This document shows, in pieces, positions 46,117 through 55,884 of a stretch of 64,000 bases of DNA (position 1 is the stretch's first letter; each line of letters starts with the position of its first letter). The notes below the pieces were generated by a model. That model did not search any database. It was not told the origin of the DNA and worked only from the letters and a program-made list of their open reading frames with translations. The translations under genes and the position numbers were made by a program. Origin of the DNA: Anadara kagoshimensis (taxonomy: Eukaryota; Mollusca; Bivalvia; Arcoida; Arcidae). The DNA lies in assembly GCA_021292105.1 (NCBI GenBank), contig CM037867.1, positions 43,836,096 to 43,900,095 on the forward strand, in the 5' to 3' direction.

Positions 46117-47911
46117 CAGTTAAACCTGTCTATAAAGGCCACCCCAGGGAACCAGTAAAAGTGGTCTTTATGGGCAGGTGGCCTTTATATACAGGTTCAA
46201 ATAACATGAATAAACAAGCATTCTGAGAATATTGCAAAACAATACATAGTCCCCTACCGGTCGCATATTTCACTAATCCCAAAGTTTTAGGTAAAATGTA
46301 CATTATTATATGGTACATAAATTATACGTGTTGTTGATGAAAGCAAAACTTGATCATAGTAAAATCAAAAACCAGCAATGAAGTTCTCATTAATTCATTA
46401 TCTGCAAGCATGTAGAAAAAAGTGCAAAAAAATGAAATTTCATTGAATTTTCAAAGTTCAAAGGTCCATAATTCCTATAAAAACTAGTGGAATGAAACGA
46501 AACGTAAACTTGATCTGTAACTCGTCATGGTTGACCTGCATACCAAAAAACAATTTATTAACTGCAAGCGTGTAGAAAAAAAGAGCAGAAAACTGAAATT
46601 TCAGTGAATTTTCAAAGTTCAAAGGGCCATAACTCCTGTAAAAATTAGCAGATGGAAACCAAACATAAACTTGATCTGTAACTCATTATGGTAGAGTCAT
46701 ATACCAAACATTAGTTCCATTTCTGCAAGCGTGTAGAAAAAATGCGCGGAAAACTAAAATTTGTGTGAATTTTCAAAGATCAAAGGGCCATAACTCCGGT
46801 AAAAATTAGCAGATGGAACAAAACATAAACTTGATCTGTAACTCATCATGGTAGACTCATATACCAAAAATCAGTTCATTATCTAAAAGCATTTAGAAAA
46901 AATGTGTGGAAAACTAAAATTTCTGTGAATTATTAAAGTTCAAAGGGCCATAACTCCGGTAAAAATTAGCAGATGGAAACGAAACGTAAACTTGATCTGT
47001 AACTCATCATGGTAGACTCACATACCAAAAATCAGTTCATTATCTAAAAGCATTTAGAAAAAATGTGCGGAAAACTAAAATTTCTGTGAATTTTCAAAGT
47101 TCAAAGGGCCATAACTCCGGTAAATATTAGCAGATGGAAACAAAACGTAAACTTGATCTGTAACTCATCATGGTAGACTCATATACCAATAATCAGTTCA
47201 TTATCTAAAAGCATTTAGAAAAAAAGTGCGGAAAACTGAAATTTCAGTGAATTTTCAAAGTTCAAAGGGCCATAACTCCGGTAAAATTAGCAGAGCAGAT
47301 AGAAACGAAACGTAAACTTGATCTGTAACTCATCATGGTAGACTCATATACCAAAAATCAGTTCATTATCTAAAAGCATTTAGAAAAAAAGTACGGAAAA
47401 CTGAAATTTCAGTGAATTTTCAAAGTTCAAAGGGCCATAACTCCGGTAAAAATTAGCAGATGGAAACGAAACGTAAACTTGATCTGTAACTCATCATGGT
47501 TGACTCACATACCAAAAATCAGTTCATTATCTAAAAGCATTTAGAAAAAAAGTGCGGAAAACTAAAATTTCAGTGAATTTTCAAAGTTCAAAGGGCCATA
47601 ACTCCGGTAAAAATTAGCGGACCACAATGAAACGCTAACTTGATCTGCAACTCACCATGGTAGACTCACATACCAAAAATCAGTTCATTATCTACAAGAG
47701 TTTAGAAAAAAAGTGTGGAAAACTGAGGTGTGACAGACGGACGGACGGACAGACGGACGCACGGACGGACGGACGGACAGACAGAGTGCAAACCTAAAGT
47801 CCCCTTCGGCTTTCGCCGGTAGGGGACTAAAAACAATTGAGATACAATTCTACTGGCCTTTATAAGCAGGTGGCCCTTATATAGAGGTGGCCTTTAAGGC
47901 AGGTTGAACTG
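46117..47911. mobile_element. CAGTT/C MITE, split by a larger element
   Basis: Left part CAGTTAAACCTGTCTATAAA, then GGCCACC; right part GGTGGCCTTTAAGGCAGG, then TTGAACTG, with TA outside both. Removing 46214-47830 leaves about 178 bp, close to the intact copy at 20735-20918, in inverted orientation. Confidence 0.8.
46214..47830 (+). mobile_element. Hairpin-ended element with AGTCCCC stem and 160 bp tandem body
   Basis: Starts ACAAGCATTCTGAGAATATT (small hairpin ATTCTGAGAAT); the box AGTCCCCTACCGG is at 46248-46260. Ends with a GGACGGACGGACAGACGG linker and AGTCCCCTTCGGC-TTTC-GCCGGTAGGGGACTAA, whose 3' arm is the exact 13 bp inverse of the 5' box. The body has about eight units of roughly 160 bp (AAAGGGCCATAACTCCGGTA, then CGTAAACTTGATCTGTAACT, then AAAAATCAGTTCATTATCT). 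Comparison with the intact MITE shows no duplicated target bases. Confidence 0.8.
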
Positions 47912-48323
47912 TATATACCAGATCAGAAATATATATATATATATATATATACCAGATCAGAAATATATATATACCAGATCAGATATACCAGATCAGAAAT
48001 ATATATATACCAGATCAGAAATATATATATACCAGATCAGAAATATATATATACCAGATCAGAAATATATATATACCAGATCAGAAATATATATACCAGA
48101 TCAAATATATATACAAGATCAAACATGTTGACTCAATCATGTGATATAACAAATTATTAACAATGGATGTTGACTCAATCATGTCATTTAACAAACAATT
48201 AACACTGGATGTTGACTTAATCATGTGATATGACAAACAATTAACACTGGATGTTGACTTAATCATGTGATATGACAAACAATACGTGATATCGCGATTA
48301 CTCGTTCGTCGGAACTCTCTAGT

Positions 48324-48805
48324 GATGGAAGATAGAAAAGCGTTGTTGTCTGGGGACAAACATGGCAACAAATCGGCGTCCGTCACAACCCAGACGAGAT
48401 TTGATCATCAGAAAATTATTAGAGTCGTTAAAAAGAGAAGAACTATGTCAATACGTCGGAGAACACGATGTTATTCATTCTAATGAAAGAAAAGAAGAGT
48501 TGCTGGCCCTTTGTTTACATACTGCGAGATTGAACGCACCTGTTATAGACAGGGTGACGATTGTGGCATCCAGAACACCAGGCGACGGACAGTGCGCGAC
48601 AGAGAAGTTTTGGAACCTGTCAACGAGTTTACAATGGTCCAGCGATTTACGGGGTTGTCAACAATTGCCATGTTAGATGTTGGTTAGTTCTTGTTGTCAT
48701 AGTGTGGTTGGTCAAAGCAGAGAATCCATGATAGAAAGAAGGACAGCACGCCTATCAGCTGCATTCAAGTGGCCATGCCCATGGTGTTCAGAGAGCAGAT
48801 ATAAG
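48324..48805 (+). pseudogene. First coding-like exon in the 5.2 kb insertion
   Basis: Best frame starts at ATG 48362: MATNRRPSQPRRDLIIRKLL, then ESLKREELCQYVGEHDVIHS, then NERKEELLALCLHTARLN, a helical segment reminiscent of SAP-like N-terminal domains in mobile-element proteins (weak inference). It runs on to RTPGDGQC and then closes at 48676. A later frame reads CHSVVGQSRESMIERRTARL, then SAAFKWPCPWCSESRYK (about 48694-48805), ending in a good donor AAG/GTATGT. At least one frameshift therefore separates the two halves. GC content is higher than the surrounding intron. Another possible ATG at 48324 opens a shorter frame. Confidence 0.45.
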
Positions 48806-50502
48806 GTATGTACAGTCGTTGTATAATAATAAGTATTATTATAAATCGTTTATTGAGAAAACTGAATTTAGTGTTCACTCCATATAAGCACCTGTTTCTG
48901 GTATTTAAAAAATAACACTGTTATATTTTGGGTATATAGTGTAATTTTTTAAATATCAGAAACAAGTGCCTGTAAATGCTTCAGATGGACCAGGGTCTGA
49001 TCCTGAGACCACTCTGAAGCACCGGGGTCTGTAAAAAAGATTATAAAAAATATATGGTCAAATTACAGTAACTACTGTAAAATAATAATAATAATAAAAA
49101 CAAATATGGTCACATAACTATTTTGACCAAATTTCTTTTTTTTAAATTGTTACAGGGCCCTGTGTCTAAACAGGTACACTTAGGATGGTTTCAGTAAATA
49201 TTTTATGGTTTTAAGGTGTCACATATATGCATTTGAAACACTTTAGAAACATTCCAAAATGGTTCTTTATAATGTCAACTTGATTAGAAAATCAAGTAAC
49301 CAAATTCAGTCCCATAACACAATTTGGGGGACTATTCAATATACATATAAACTATAGTGTGGGTCCCTATAAAGACCCCATATTTGAAGATCACTGACTT
49401 TTCAATAATTATCCCCTTTTCATTAACAGATCTGAATCCACACAGCTTAAATTAATCCACACCACAGTCAAAGCATGTTTTATTATTACCAGAAATGTAT
49501 ACTAGTACATGCAACAAATGTATATAGAAATTATTAATTATAATGTATATGACATGAGACAGTTTGTAATCAGTCATTATCTTTTATGCAAATACTAGTA
49601 TCTCAAAGGTAGTGTTACATGTTATAATTATTATTTCAGGTGGTAATGGTGTACATCATCTAGCACAATGTGTACCGGAGTCAAGACAATCTGCAGAACC
49701 TTATAAATGATGGATTTTGTTAGAAAATACTGGGCAGGTATATATACCAGTATGAAATTGCTCTTTTGTAGCTCATCCTTACAAAATGTTTAAATCCATT
49801 AGAATACAAATGTTTGCTGAACCAGAACCACAGACAATAATGTAAACCAAATAGCTTACCATCTCTGGTTTGATTGGAGATGTTCATTTGAGGCCATTTG
49901 AGATAGGCAAAAATTGGTTTTAAAAGATTTCTTTTCTAACAGTGTGTTCATTATAGAAGTGTTGGTTGGGCCCATATTTTGCCAAATGAGCCATTTTTAA
50001 GGCCTTAGTAGACCATATTTAACATTACATGAATACAACAATATTTATGTTATGGTGTTGTTAAGGAATGTTTTTGAAAATGGCTTCGCTGAAAAATCCT
50101 AATTGAACACTGTATCAGGAATAAGATTAAGACTCTTATACAGTAAAACATTGTTATTTTTATTCCCAATAAACAATATTTTGAAGTTCCAAATCCATTA
50201 CTTTTATGTTTTGTTCTCCATGTCAACCTTAATGTATCACTAAAATCCTTTATTATGCTAATATTTGACCAAACAAAATCAATAGGGGTGATTTGTCAAT
50301 GTTTAACTGTAAATTGAGATCATGGTTTATAGCAAGGATAAAACCATAAGATCTTCCATTATTTCTCTGGTGTAAGCAAGTCATACATTATCATACATAA
50401 GTAATTAAAGCAAATCCAGTAACCAGCAACTCTTAATTTTTATGTAAAATAAGACTTGTATTAAACATTTTGAAAAATAAATTTATATCTTATATATTTC
50501 AG

Positions 50503-50845
50503 ATGTGATATTACTGTCTATAAGAAACCTGGCCCCACACTAAATGATGGCTACCAGACACTACCTTATGAGACACTGGACAGGAAGGAAATAGAAAGAG
50601 ATGTCACAAAATTATTAAAGCGGTCAAATTCATCCAGTGTAGCACTTTATGTATTATCCTACTCAGATTCAAATGAAAGTCTAGATTTTGATGAACATAA
50701 TCTGTATATAATAGACATAATTAAGAAATATGGAGATGACAATATTAACCAATTTATGGATGAAGATGACATAAAAATGTTAGCAAATGTACTACTGGAC
50801 AATCAGATAATTATTTATGGAATTATCAAAGGAGGGACAGACTAA
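50503..50845 (+). CDS. Terminal coding-like exon of unknown protein in the 5.2 kb insertion
   Basis: After acceptor ATATATTTCAG, a 113-codon frame reads CDITVYKKPGPTLNDGYQTL, then PYETLDRKEIERDVTKLLKR, then SNSSSVALYVLSYSDSNESL, DFDEHNLYIIDIIKKYGDDN, INQFMDEDDIKMLANVLLDN and QIIIYGIIKGGTD-stop. It is uninterrupted, with amphipathic helices and strands, and looks like genuine protein sequence. The family is not recognised. Between the first coding-like exon and this one, only a weak exon-like stretch occurs (about 49641-49738, GNGVHHLAQCVPESRQSAEP before a stop). Whether it is transcribed with the upstream exon is inference. Confidence 0.45.
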
Positions 50846-53089
50846 CAATCACAGTTTTATAGTGCTTTACATTATAGGAGAAACAATTCACCCAACAGAG
50901 TGAGAACTTGCCATATTATATTCAGATTTTGGGACAAATGGCAGTGTGTAGTGCACCTTTTTGTGACTTTATTCTTTATACACAGAAAGGTATTTATATT
51001 GAATGTGTACCATTCAGTACAAATTTATGGAACTCTGTATTAACTAAACTCAAAGTTTTCTGTCAGAATTGTTTATATCCTTCACTCTTATCTGCTTTGT
51101 AATTTTTAGGTAAGAAAGTTATTTAAAAATGAATTAATTTAATGAAGAATTTATTCAGCTGTTTTATTCATTCTTCATCAGGAATGATGATTAGCAGGGG
51201 CCCAGGGGTCAATGGCTACTAAAAATCAATCTGGGCCCCTTAATGTTTACATGTTTTAGCTATTTATTACTATCACAACTTCTTTTCTGAAGTGAGCTGG
51301 GCTCCCAACTCAAAAAAGTTCCAATTTGTCCCTGTTTCATTCAAATCGTTGAGCAGTAACAGAGTGCTAACTCCGTAAGTAACATGTCTATAGCTGGCAA
51401 TGTCTCAATATAAGTGAAATATTCTTGACTGGGCATTAAACACTATTATCTACTCATTGAGCAGTAACAAGTATGATGAACCAAATGAGAACTGTTGTAA
51501 TTGTATACAGCCCTGAAGGTATTTAAAAATTTAAATGTAATGATATTGTACTGAAAAATTGCTGATCAAATTAGAGTCCTCATTTCATCAAGATCAAATT
51601 ACATCTAGTGTATCTGATCAAATTTCATCAGCTGATGGATGCATATGTGTTGTACTTGTGAAAACTTAAAATTCTTTTAGATATTCAAATTTACAAAATG
51701 GACAGACAAGATATTATCTGTATATGTAGTTACAGTACATATATCTACATTCTTTTGTATTTATTTACGAGAGGTGAATGTCATTTCATGATCAGCCTGA
51801 GATTGTTTTAACTTTTAAAATGTGCCTTGTTCTTCCCAAGTGTTTTAAACACTTGTATATCAACATCACTCGTACCTTATAAATTTTAATGGATTTATGA
51901 AATAAATTAATTTATTTGTTGAATTTTTTCATTAGTTAGAACCACAGATGTTCAAGAATTTCATATTTTTAGTCAAAACAATTTTTCAAAATGTGTACCA
52001 GTCACTTTATAGTAGGTGTCTTATGTAGAAGCAATATGCAGCTTATTCTCTACAGAGTTGGGTGAATCCACAATGATTTTAAGACTCATCACTAACACTG
52101 TCTTGTAAACATTTTACAATAAATTATGAAAATCGTTTCAGAAAATCTGTAATATTCTTACATGTTTGAACCCACAACCCTCAATTTTAAAGCCAGTAAC
52201 TACACCTCTTACATGACAAGATGCTGATTAAATGTGATTGATTGAAGGGTGTGTTACATCCTAGTGAAGAATATTTCACTTATATTGAGACTTCACCATC
52301 TATAGTCATACAGGTGAATTGACTGATTTTTTAAAAATCTTTTCAGTGTGCTCAGAACAATAGGGGGATTATTTAGCCACACACAGGACTTCCATTTTAA
52401 GTCTCCTTGGTTTGAATCCCAATCTCCCAAATACATAGCAAGCAATTTAACATCTCAGCTACCATGACAAGAAAATAAATTCATAAAATGTTGCCTGAAG
52501 CACAAGTCAGGCTCTTTGCAAGTAAATCAGTCAATTCACACAAAATCAGCTGAAAAAACTTTCATCTGATGTGTTTTAATCCCTCCTGTGAAAATTACAT
52601 TACTACTTATTTAGGTTCAGTCAATATATTCATTATTATTAGTCTGATTGAATTAAAAAATATACCTCCAGTCAAGATTATTTCACTTACATCAAGATCA
52701 TGAAAGTGCTGCTAAATGCAGAAAATATAACTATGCATTTTACTAAAATTATATGGTGATAGGCCAGGGTAGCATGTCATGTATAATGACAATGGAGGAG
52801 GGGGTCTTTCACTATCAAGGTCTCATCCAATATTAATTTAAATCAACATGTAGCAGCACACTTTACCAAATGAGCTGGATATCATTTGTTTTACTGTCAA
52901 ACCAATTAATTACCAGAGCTCTGGTTCATGTGATGTCTCATTTCACCTAATACATATCCATGGGTAGCATACAGATGACTCATCTAACCCAGATTCCTTT
53001 ATTAATCTTATTTTCTATACAGGCGTCATTCTTGGCCTTCCAGATTCGTCCCATTGTCGTTACGACGTCCCGACGATTTTTTTTTTTCT
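50846..53089. other. Non-coding part of the 5.2 kb insertion
   Basis: AT-rich, no convincing exon. Three scraps of the SINE core seen at 35395 occur at 51365-51455 (inverted), 52245-52310 and 52660-52730 (CCAGTCAAGATTATTTCACT). Possible polyadenylation signals (AATAAA) at about 51900 and 52121. 48806-50502 is likewise AT-rich intron-like sequence. Confidence 0.5.
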
Positions 53090-53109
53090 GCCTTTCCCCC
53101 GTTGTTAAA

Positions 53110-53403
53110 AGTGGTTATACCTAAACAGTGAGGGGCATAGAATAAGTGTATGGGCTCTGCATCTTCACAATGTTAAGAGCAGACAACTAAATGGCGGAAA
53201 TCGTAGCGGTGATTTCCTGACAAGGTGGTATTTATCTGCTGCTCTAATCCATCTCTACGGATTAATCTTAGCCAGTTTTTTCTTACACTTCGTACCTTTG
53301 GAAGTGAAAAAAAGAAATATCGACATTTCCCTTCTACTATCGGCCGCACAGCCTTCAGCAACGTAATGTAAAGTCGCATTGTTTTGTCATGCCATGCTGA
53401 CAT
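53110..53403 (-). pseudogene. Broken THAP zinc-finger domain
   Basis: The minus-strand frame from ATG 53403 contains FFFSLPKVRSVRKNWLRLIR and RDGLEQQ, the conserved middle of a THAP DNA-binding domain (F-x-h-P-x...R-x-x-W-h-x-x-h-x-R). It ends ...FRHLVVCS at a TAA; reading through in the same frame gives HCEDAEPIHLFYAPHCLG, so the stop sits inside the expected C-x-x-H zinc-binding motif. The N-terminal Cys pair is also not visible. THAP domains are found in P-element transposases and host proteins derived from them. The fragment is 110 bp from the right end of the insertion and on the opposite strand to the other coding-like exons. Confidence 0.6.
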
Positions 53404-53423
53404 TCATGTTTACACTGGTTACG

Positions 53424-53459
53424 GTTGTCCCGCAAATCTCGCGAGATTTACGGGACAAC
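53424..53459. repeat. 36 bp near-perfect palindrome
   Basis: GTTGTCCCGCAAATCTCG followed by CGAGATTTACGGGACAAC: 18 bp arms, no loop, one mismatch, with a central TCTCGCGAGA. It lies between the THAP fragment and the right end of the 5.2 kb insertion. TCTCGCGAGA is a known core-promoter/ZBTB33-type motif, so it could have been a promoter element of the THAP gene. Confidence 0.8.
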
Positions 53460-55224
53460 ATACTTTTCGCGTCTTCATCACTTAAGAGTTCTGTAACTCC
53501 GGGATATCACGTATTAACACTGGATGTTGACTCAATCATGTGATATGACAAATAAATAACACTGGATGTGGACTCAACCATGTGATATGACAAATAAATA
53601 ACACTGGATGTTGACTCAATCATGCAATATAACAAATAAATAACACTGGATGTTGACTCAATCATGTGATATGACAAATAAATAACACTGGATGTTGACT
53701 TAATCATGTGATATGACAAACAATTAACACTGGATGTGGACTCAATCATGTGATATGACAAATAAATAACACTGCATGTTGACTCAATCATGTGATATGA
53801 CAAACAATTAACACTGAATGTGGACTCAATCATGTGATATGACAAACAATTAACACTGGATGTTGACTCAATTATGTGATATGACAAATAAATAGCACTG
53901 GATGTTGACTTAATCATGTGATATGACAAACAATTAACACTGGATGTTGACTTAATCATGTGATATGACAAACAATTAACACTGGATGTTGACTCAATCA
54001 TGTGATATGACAAATAAATAACACTGAATGTGGACTCAATCATGTGATATGACAAATAAATAACACTGGATGTGGACTCAATCATGTTATATGACAAACA
54101 ATTAACACTGGATGTTGACTCAATCATGTGATATGACAAATAACACTGGATGTGGACTCAATCATGTTATATGACAAACAATTAACACTGAATGTGGACT
54201 CAATCATGTGATATGACAAATAACACTGGATGTGGACTCAATCATGTGATATAACAAATAAATAATGCTGGATGTGGACTCAATTATGTGATATGACAAA
54301 TAAATAACACAGAATATTGACTCGTGTGATATGACAAACAATTAACACTGAATATGGACTCAATCATGTGATATGACAAATAAATAACACTGGATGTGGA
54401 CTCAATCATGTTATATGACAAACAATTAACACTGAATGTGGACTCAATCATGTGATATGACAAATAACACTGGATGTGGACGCAATTATGTGATATAACA
54501 AATAAATAACACTGGATGTGGACTCAATCACAATTAACACTGAATGTGGACTCGATCATGTGATATGACAAATAAATAACACTGAATGTGGACTCAATCA
54601 TGTAATATAACAAATAAATAATTACACTGAATGTGGACTCAATCATGTGATATGACAAATAACACTGGATGTGGACTCAATCATGTGATATAACAAATAA
54701 ATAATGCTGGATGTGGACTCAATTATGTGATATGACAAATAAATAACACAGAATATTGACTCATGTGATATGACAAACAATTAACACTGAATATGGACTC
54801 AATCATGTGATATGACAAATAAATAACACTGGATGTGGACTCAATCATGTGATATGACAAATAACACTGGATGTGAACTCAATCATGTGATATAACAAAT
54901 AATTAACACTGGATGTGGACTCAATTATGTGATATGACAAATAAATAACACAGAATATTGACTCATGTGATATGACAAACAATTAACACTGAATATGGAC
55001 TCAATCATGTGATATGACAAACAATTAACACTGGATGTGAACTCAATCATGTGATATGACAATAAATAACACTGGATGTTGACTCAATCATGTGATATGA
55101 CAAATAAATAACACTGGATATCCACTCAATCATGTGATACTACATAAACTGTTTGTACAGACAAGATATATATTAAGATATATTAAAACAACAAATTAAT
55201 ATAGATGTAATAAATAAATATTAC

Positions 55225-55356
55225 CTATCATTATGAGCTATTGGAGTCTTTGATGCTATAGTTTTACCATTATGTAAAACACGAGTCACCTGAGAACATG
55301 GCTCTACACTAAATTTTCCCTCTTCTTCTCGAATAACTGCATGTTTCTCTGCAATA
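55225..55356 (-). CDS. Kinesin-3 exon 2, FHA domain core
   Basis: 132 nt, one base completing a Ser codon, 43 codons, then two bases of Arg. Acceptor TTATTTAG/TATTGCAGAG, donor GATAG/GTAATATT. It reads (S)IAEKHAVIREEEGKFSVEPC, then SQVTRVLHNGKTIASKTPIA and HND. The H-A-x-I, N-G-K and L-x-H-x-DR positions are those of the phosphothreonine-binding FHA fold; in kinesin-3 motors this domain follows the neck coil and helps autoinhibition and cargo binding. The splice into exon 3 restores DR-LIFG. Confidence 0.92.
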
Positions 55357-55566
55357 CTAAATAAAATAAAAACAGATATAAGAGATTTGTTAGCTGAATC
55401 TAATTTTATGTGATATCTGTAATATTTCAGCTATTTGCAATCTTTAAGAATAAATCTAAATATAAATTTATGTGGTGTATAAATTTTACCTGCTTTGTAC
55501 TGCAAATGTAAGGTGGTCTTCAGAATGTTTTCAGGGTAAAGGTTGATATATATTTGATAAGCTTAC

Positions 55567-55745
55567 CTAGGACCATGTGCATCAATATCTGCTGGTGGGT
55601 CACCTTTCCCATTACCGATTGTCTTTTCAGGACCATCAATGAAGTGAATAATCTGACCACTTAGCTGTTCATCTGAATTTAAGTTAGATAGATGAGGAAC
55701 CGTTTTCTTCTTTTCTAAAATGGCTGCCATACCAATTGCTTCTGC
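55567..55745 (-). CDS. Kinesin-3 exon 1 of the window, start of FHA domain
   Basis: 179 nt, 59 codons plus two bases of a Ser codon completed by exon 2. Acceptor TTATATAG/GCAGAAGCA, donor GTCCTAG/GTAAGC. It reads AEAIGMAAILEKKKTVPHLS, then NLNSDEQLSGQIIHFIDGPE and KTIGNGKGDPPADIDAHGP. The P-H-L-x-NLN-x-D-x-x-L-S segment is the entry to the FHA domain in kinesin-3 proteins; the next strands (IIHFI, K-T-IG) follow the usual order. The intron to exon 2 is only 210 bp. Upstream exons with the neck coil and motor lie beyond the 8 kb array to the right. Confidence 0.9.
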
Positions 55746-55884
55746 CTATATAAAATAAATCCTCATGAAATAAGTCACATGATTAACAAAGAATGAAATA
55801 TAACTATATATCCCACGAAATGACAGGAAAGAACATTGTCAAGAGTTATCACACTTAACAACACTGAACACTACTAAACAAAAA

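Larger units (their letters stand above)
46065..48118. repeat. ATACCAGATCAGAAATATAT minisatellite, split by nested insertions
   Basis: Units of about 20-22 bp at 46065-46116 and again at 47912-48118. The interruption is the MITE at 46117-47911. Open frames rich in YTRSEI in this stretch are repeat artefacts. Confidence 0.85.
48284..53512. mobile_element. 5.2 kb insertion with ACGTGATATC ends in the 42 bp array
   Basis: The left end ACGTGATATCGCGATTAC and the inverse of the right end (ACGTGATATCCCGGAGTTAC) share 10 perfect bases and then partial similarity. AT is found on both sides (48282-48283, 53513-53514); removing the insert and one AT restores GACAAACAATTAACACTGG, exactly the array unit. 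Inside are coding-like plus-strand exons near the left end and at 50503-50845, and a broken THAP domain on the minus strand near the right end. No transposase core was recognised, so it may be a non-autonomous element that captured gene parts. Caution: array units contain ATGTGATATG, which resembles the terminal sequence. Confidence 0.65.
48120..55140. repeat. 42 bp minisatellite, split by a 5.2 kb insertion
   Basis: Unit TAACACTGGATGTTGACTCA, then ATCATGTGATATGACAAATA, AA. About four units at 48120-48283 and about 38 at 53513-55140; 42 is a multiple of three, so a 210-codon open frame (53507-54139, minus) exists without biological meaning. Shorter units lacking AAATAAATA-like parts are common towards the right end. 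Located in the intron between kinesin exons 2 and 3. Confidence 0.92.
13922..55745 (-). other. KIF28P: Kinesin-3 family gene (KIF28P/KLP-6-like), eight internal exons
   Basis: Gene-level record for the minus-strand exons listed separately. Kinesin-3 proteins are plus-end-directed microtubule motors that carry membrane cargo; KLP-6/KIF28 members are linked to cilia and mitochondria. Exon lengths of 179, 132, 155, 149, 138, 84, 63 and 147 nt total 1047 nt, and splice phases agree at every junction (2, 2, 1, 0, 0, 0, 0). The visible protein covers the FHA domain (exons 1-3), a short linker, and the conserved post-FHA block rich in motifs such as EANDISKDLDKK, DPFLDDP and ARGLP. The short distance between FHA and that block argues for KIF28P/KLP-6 rather than KIF1/KIF13, which have longer coiled coils; this subfamily call is inference. 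The motor domain lies to the right of the window. Introns are 210 bp to about 9.2 kb and stuffed with arrays and transposons. Confidence 0.7.

Noticed and set aside
53507-54139. 210-codon open frame on the minus strand
   Set aside because: It is the 42 bp minisatellite read in one frame (14-residue periodic SYHMIESTSSVNCL); 42 is divisible by three, so openness is expected.
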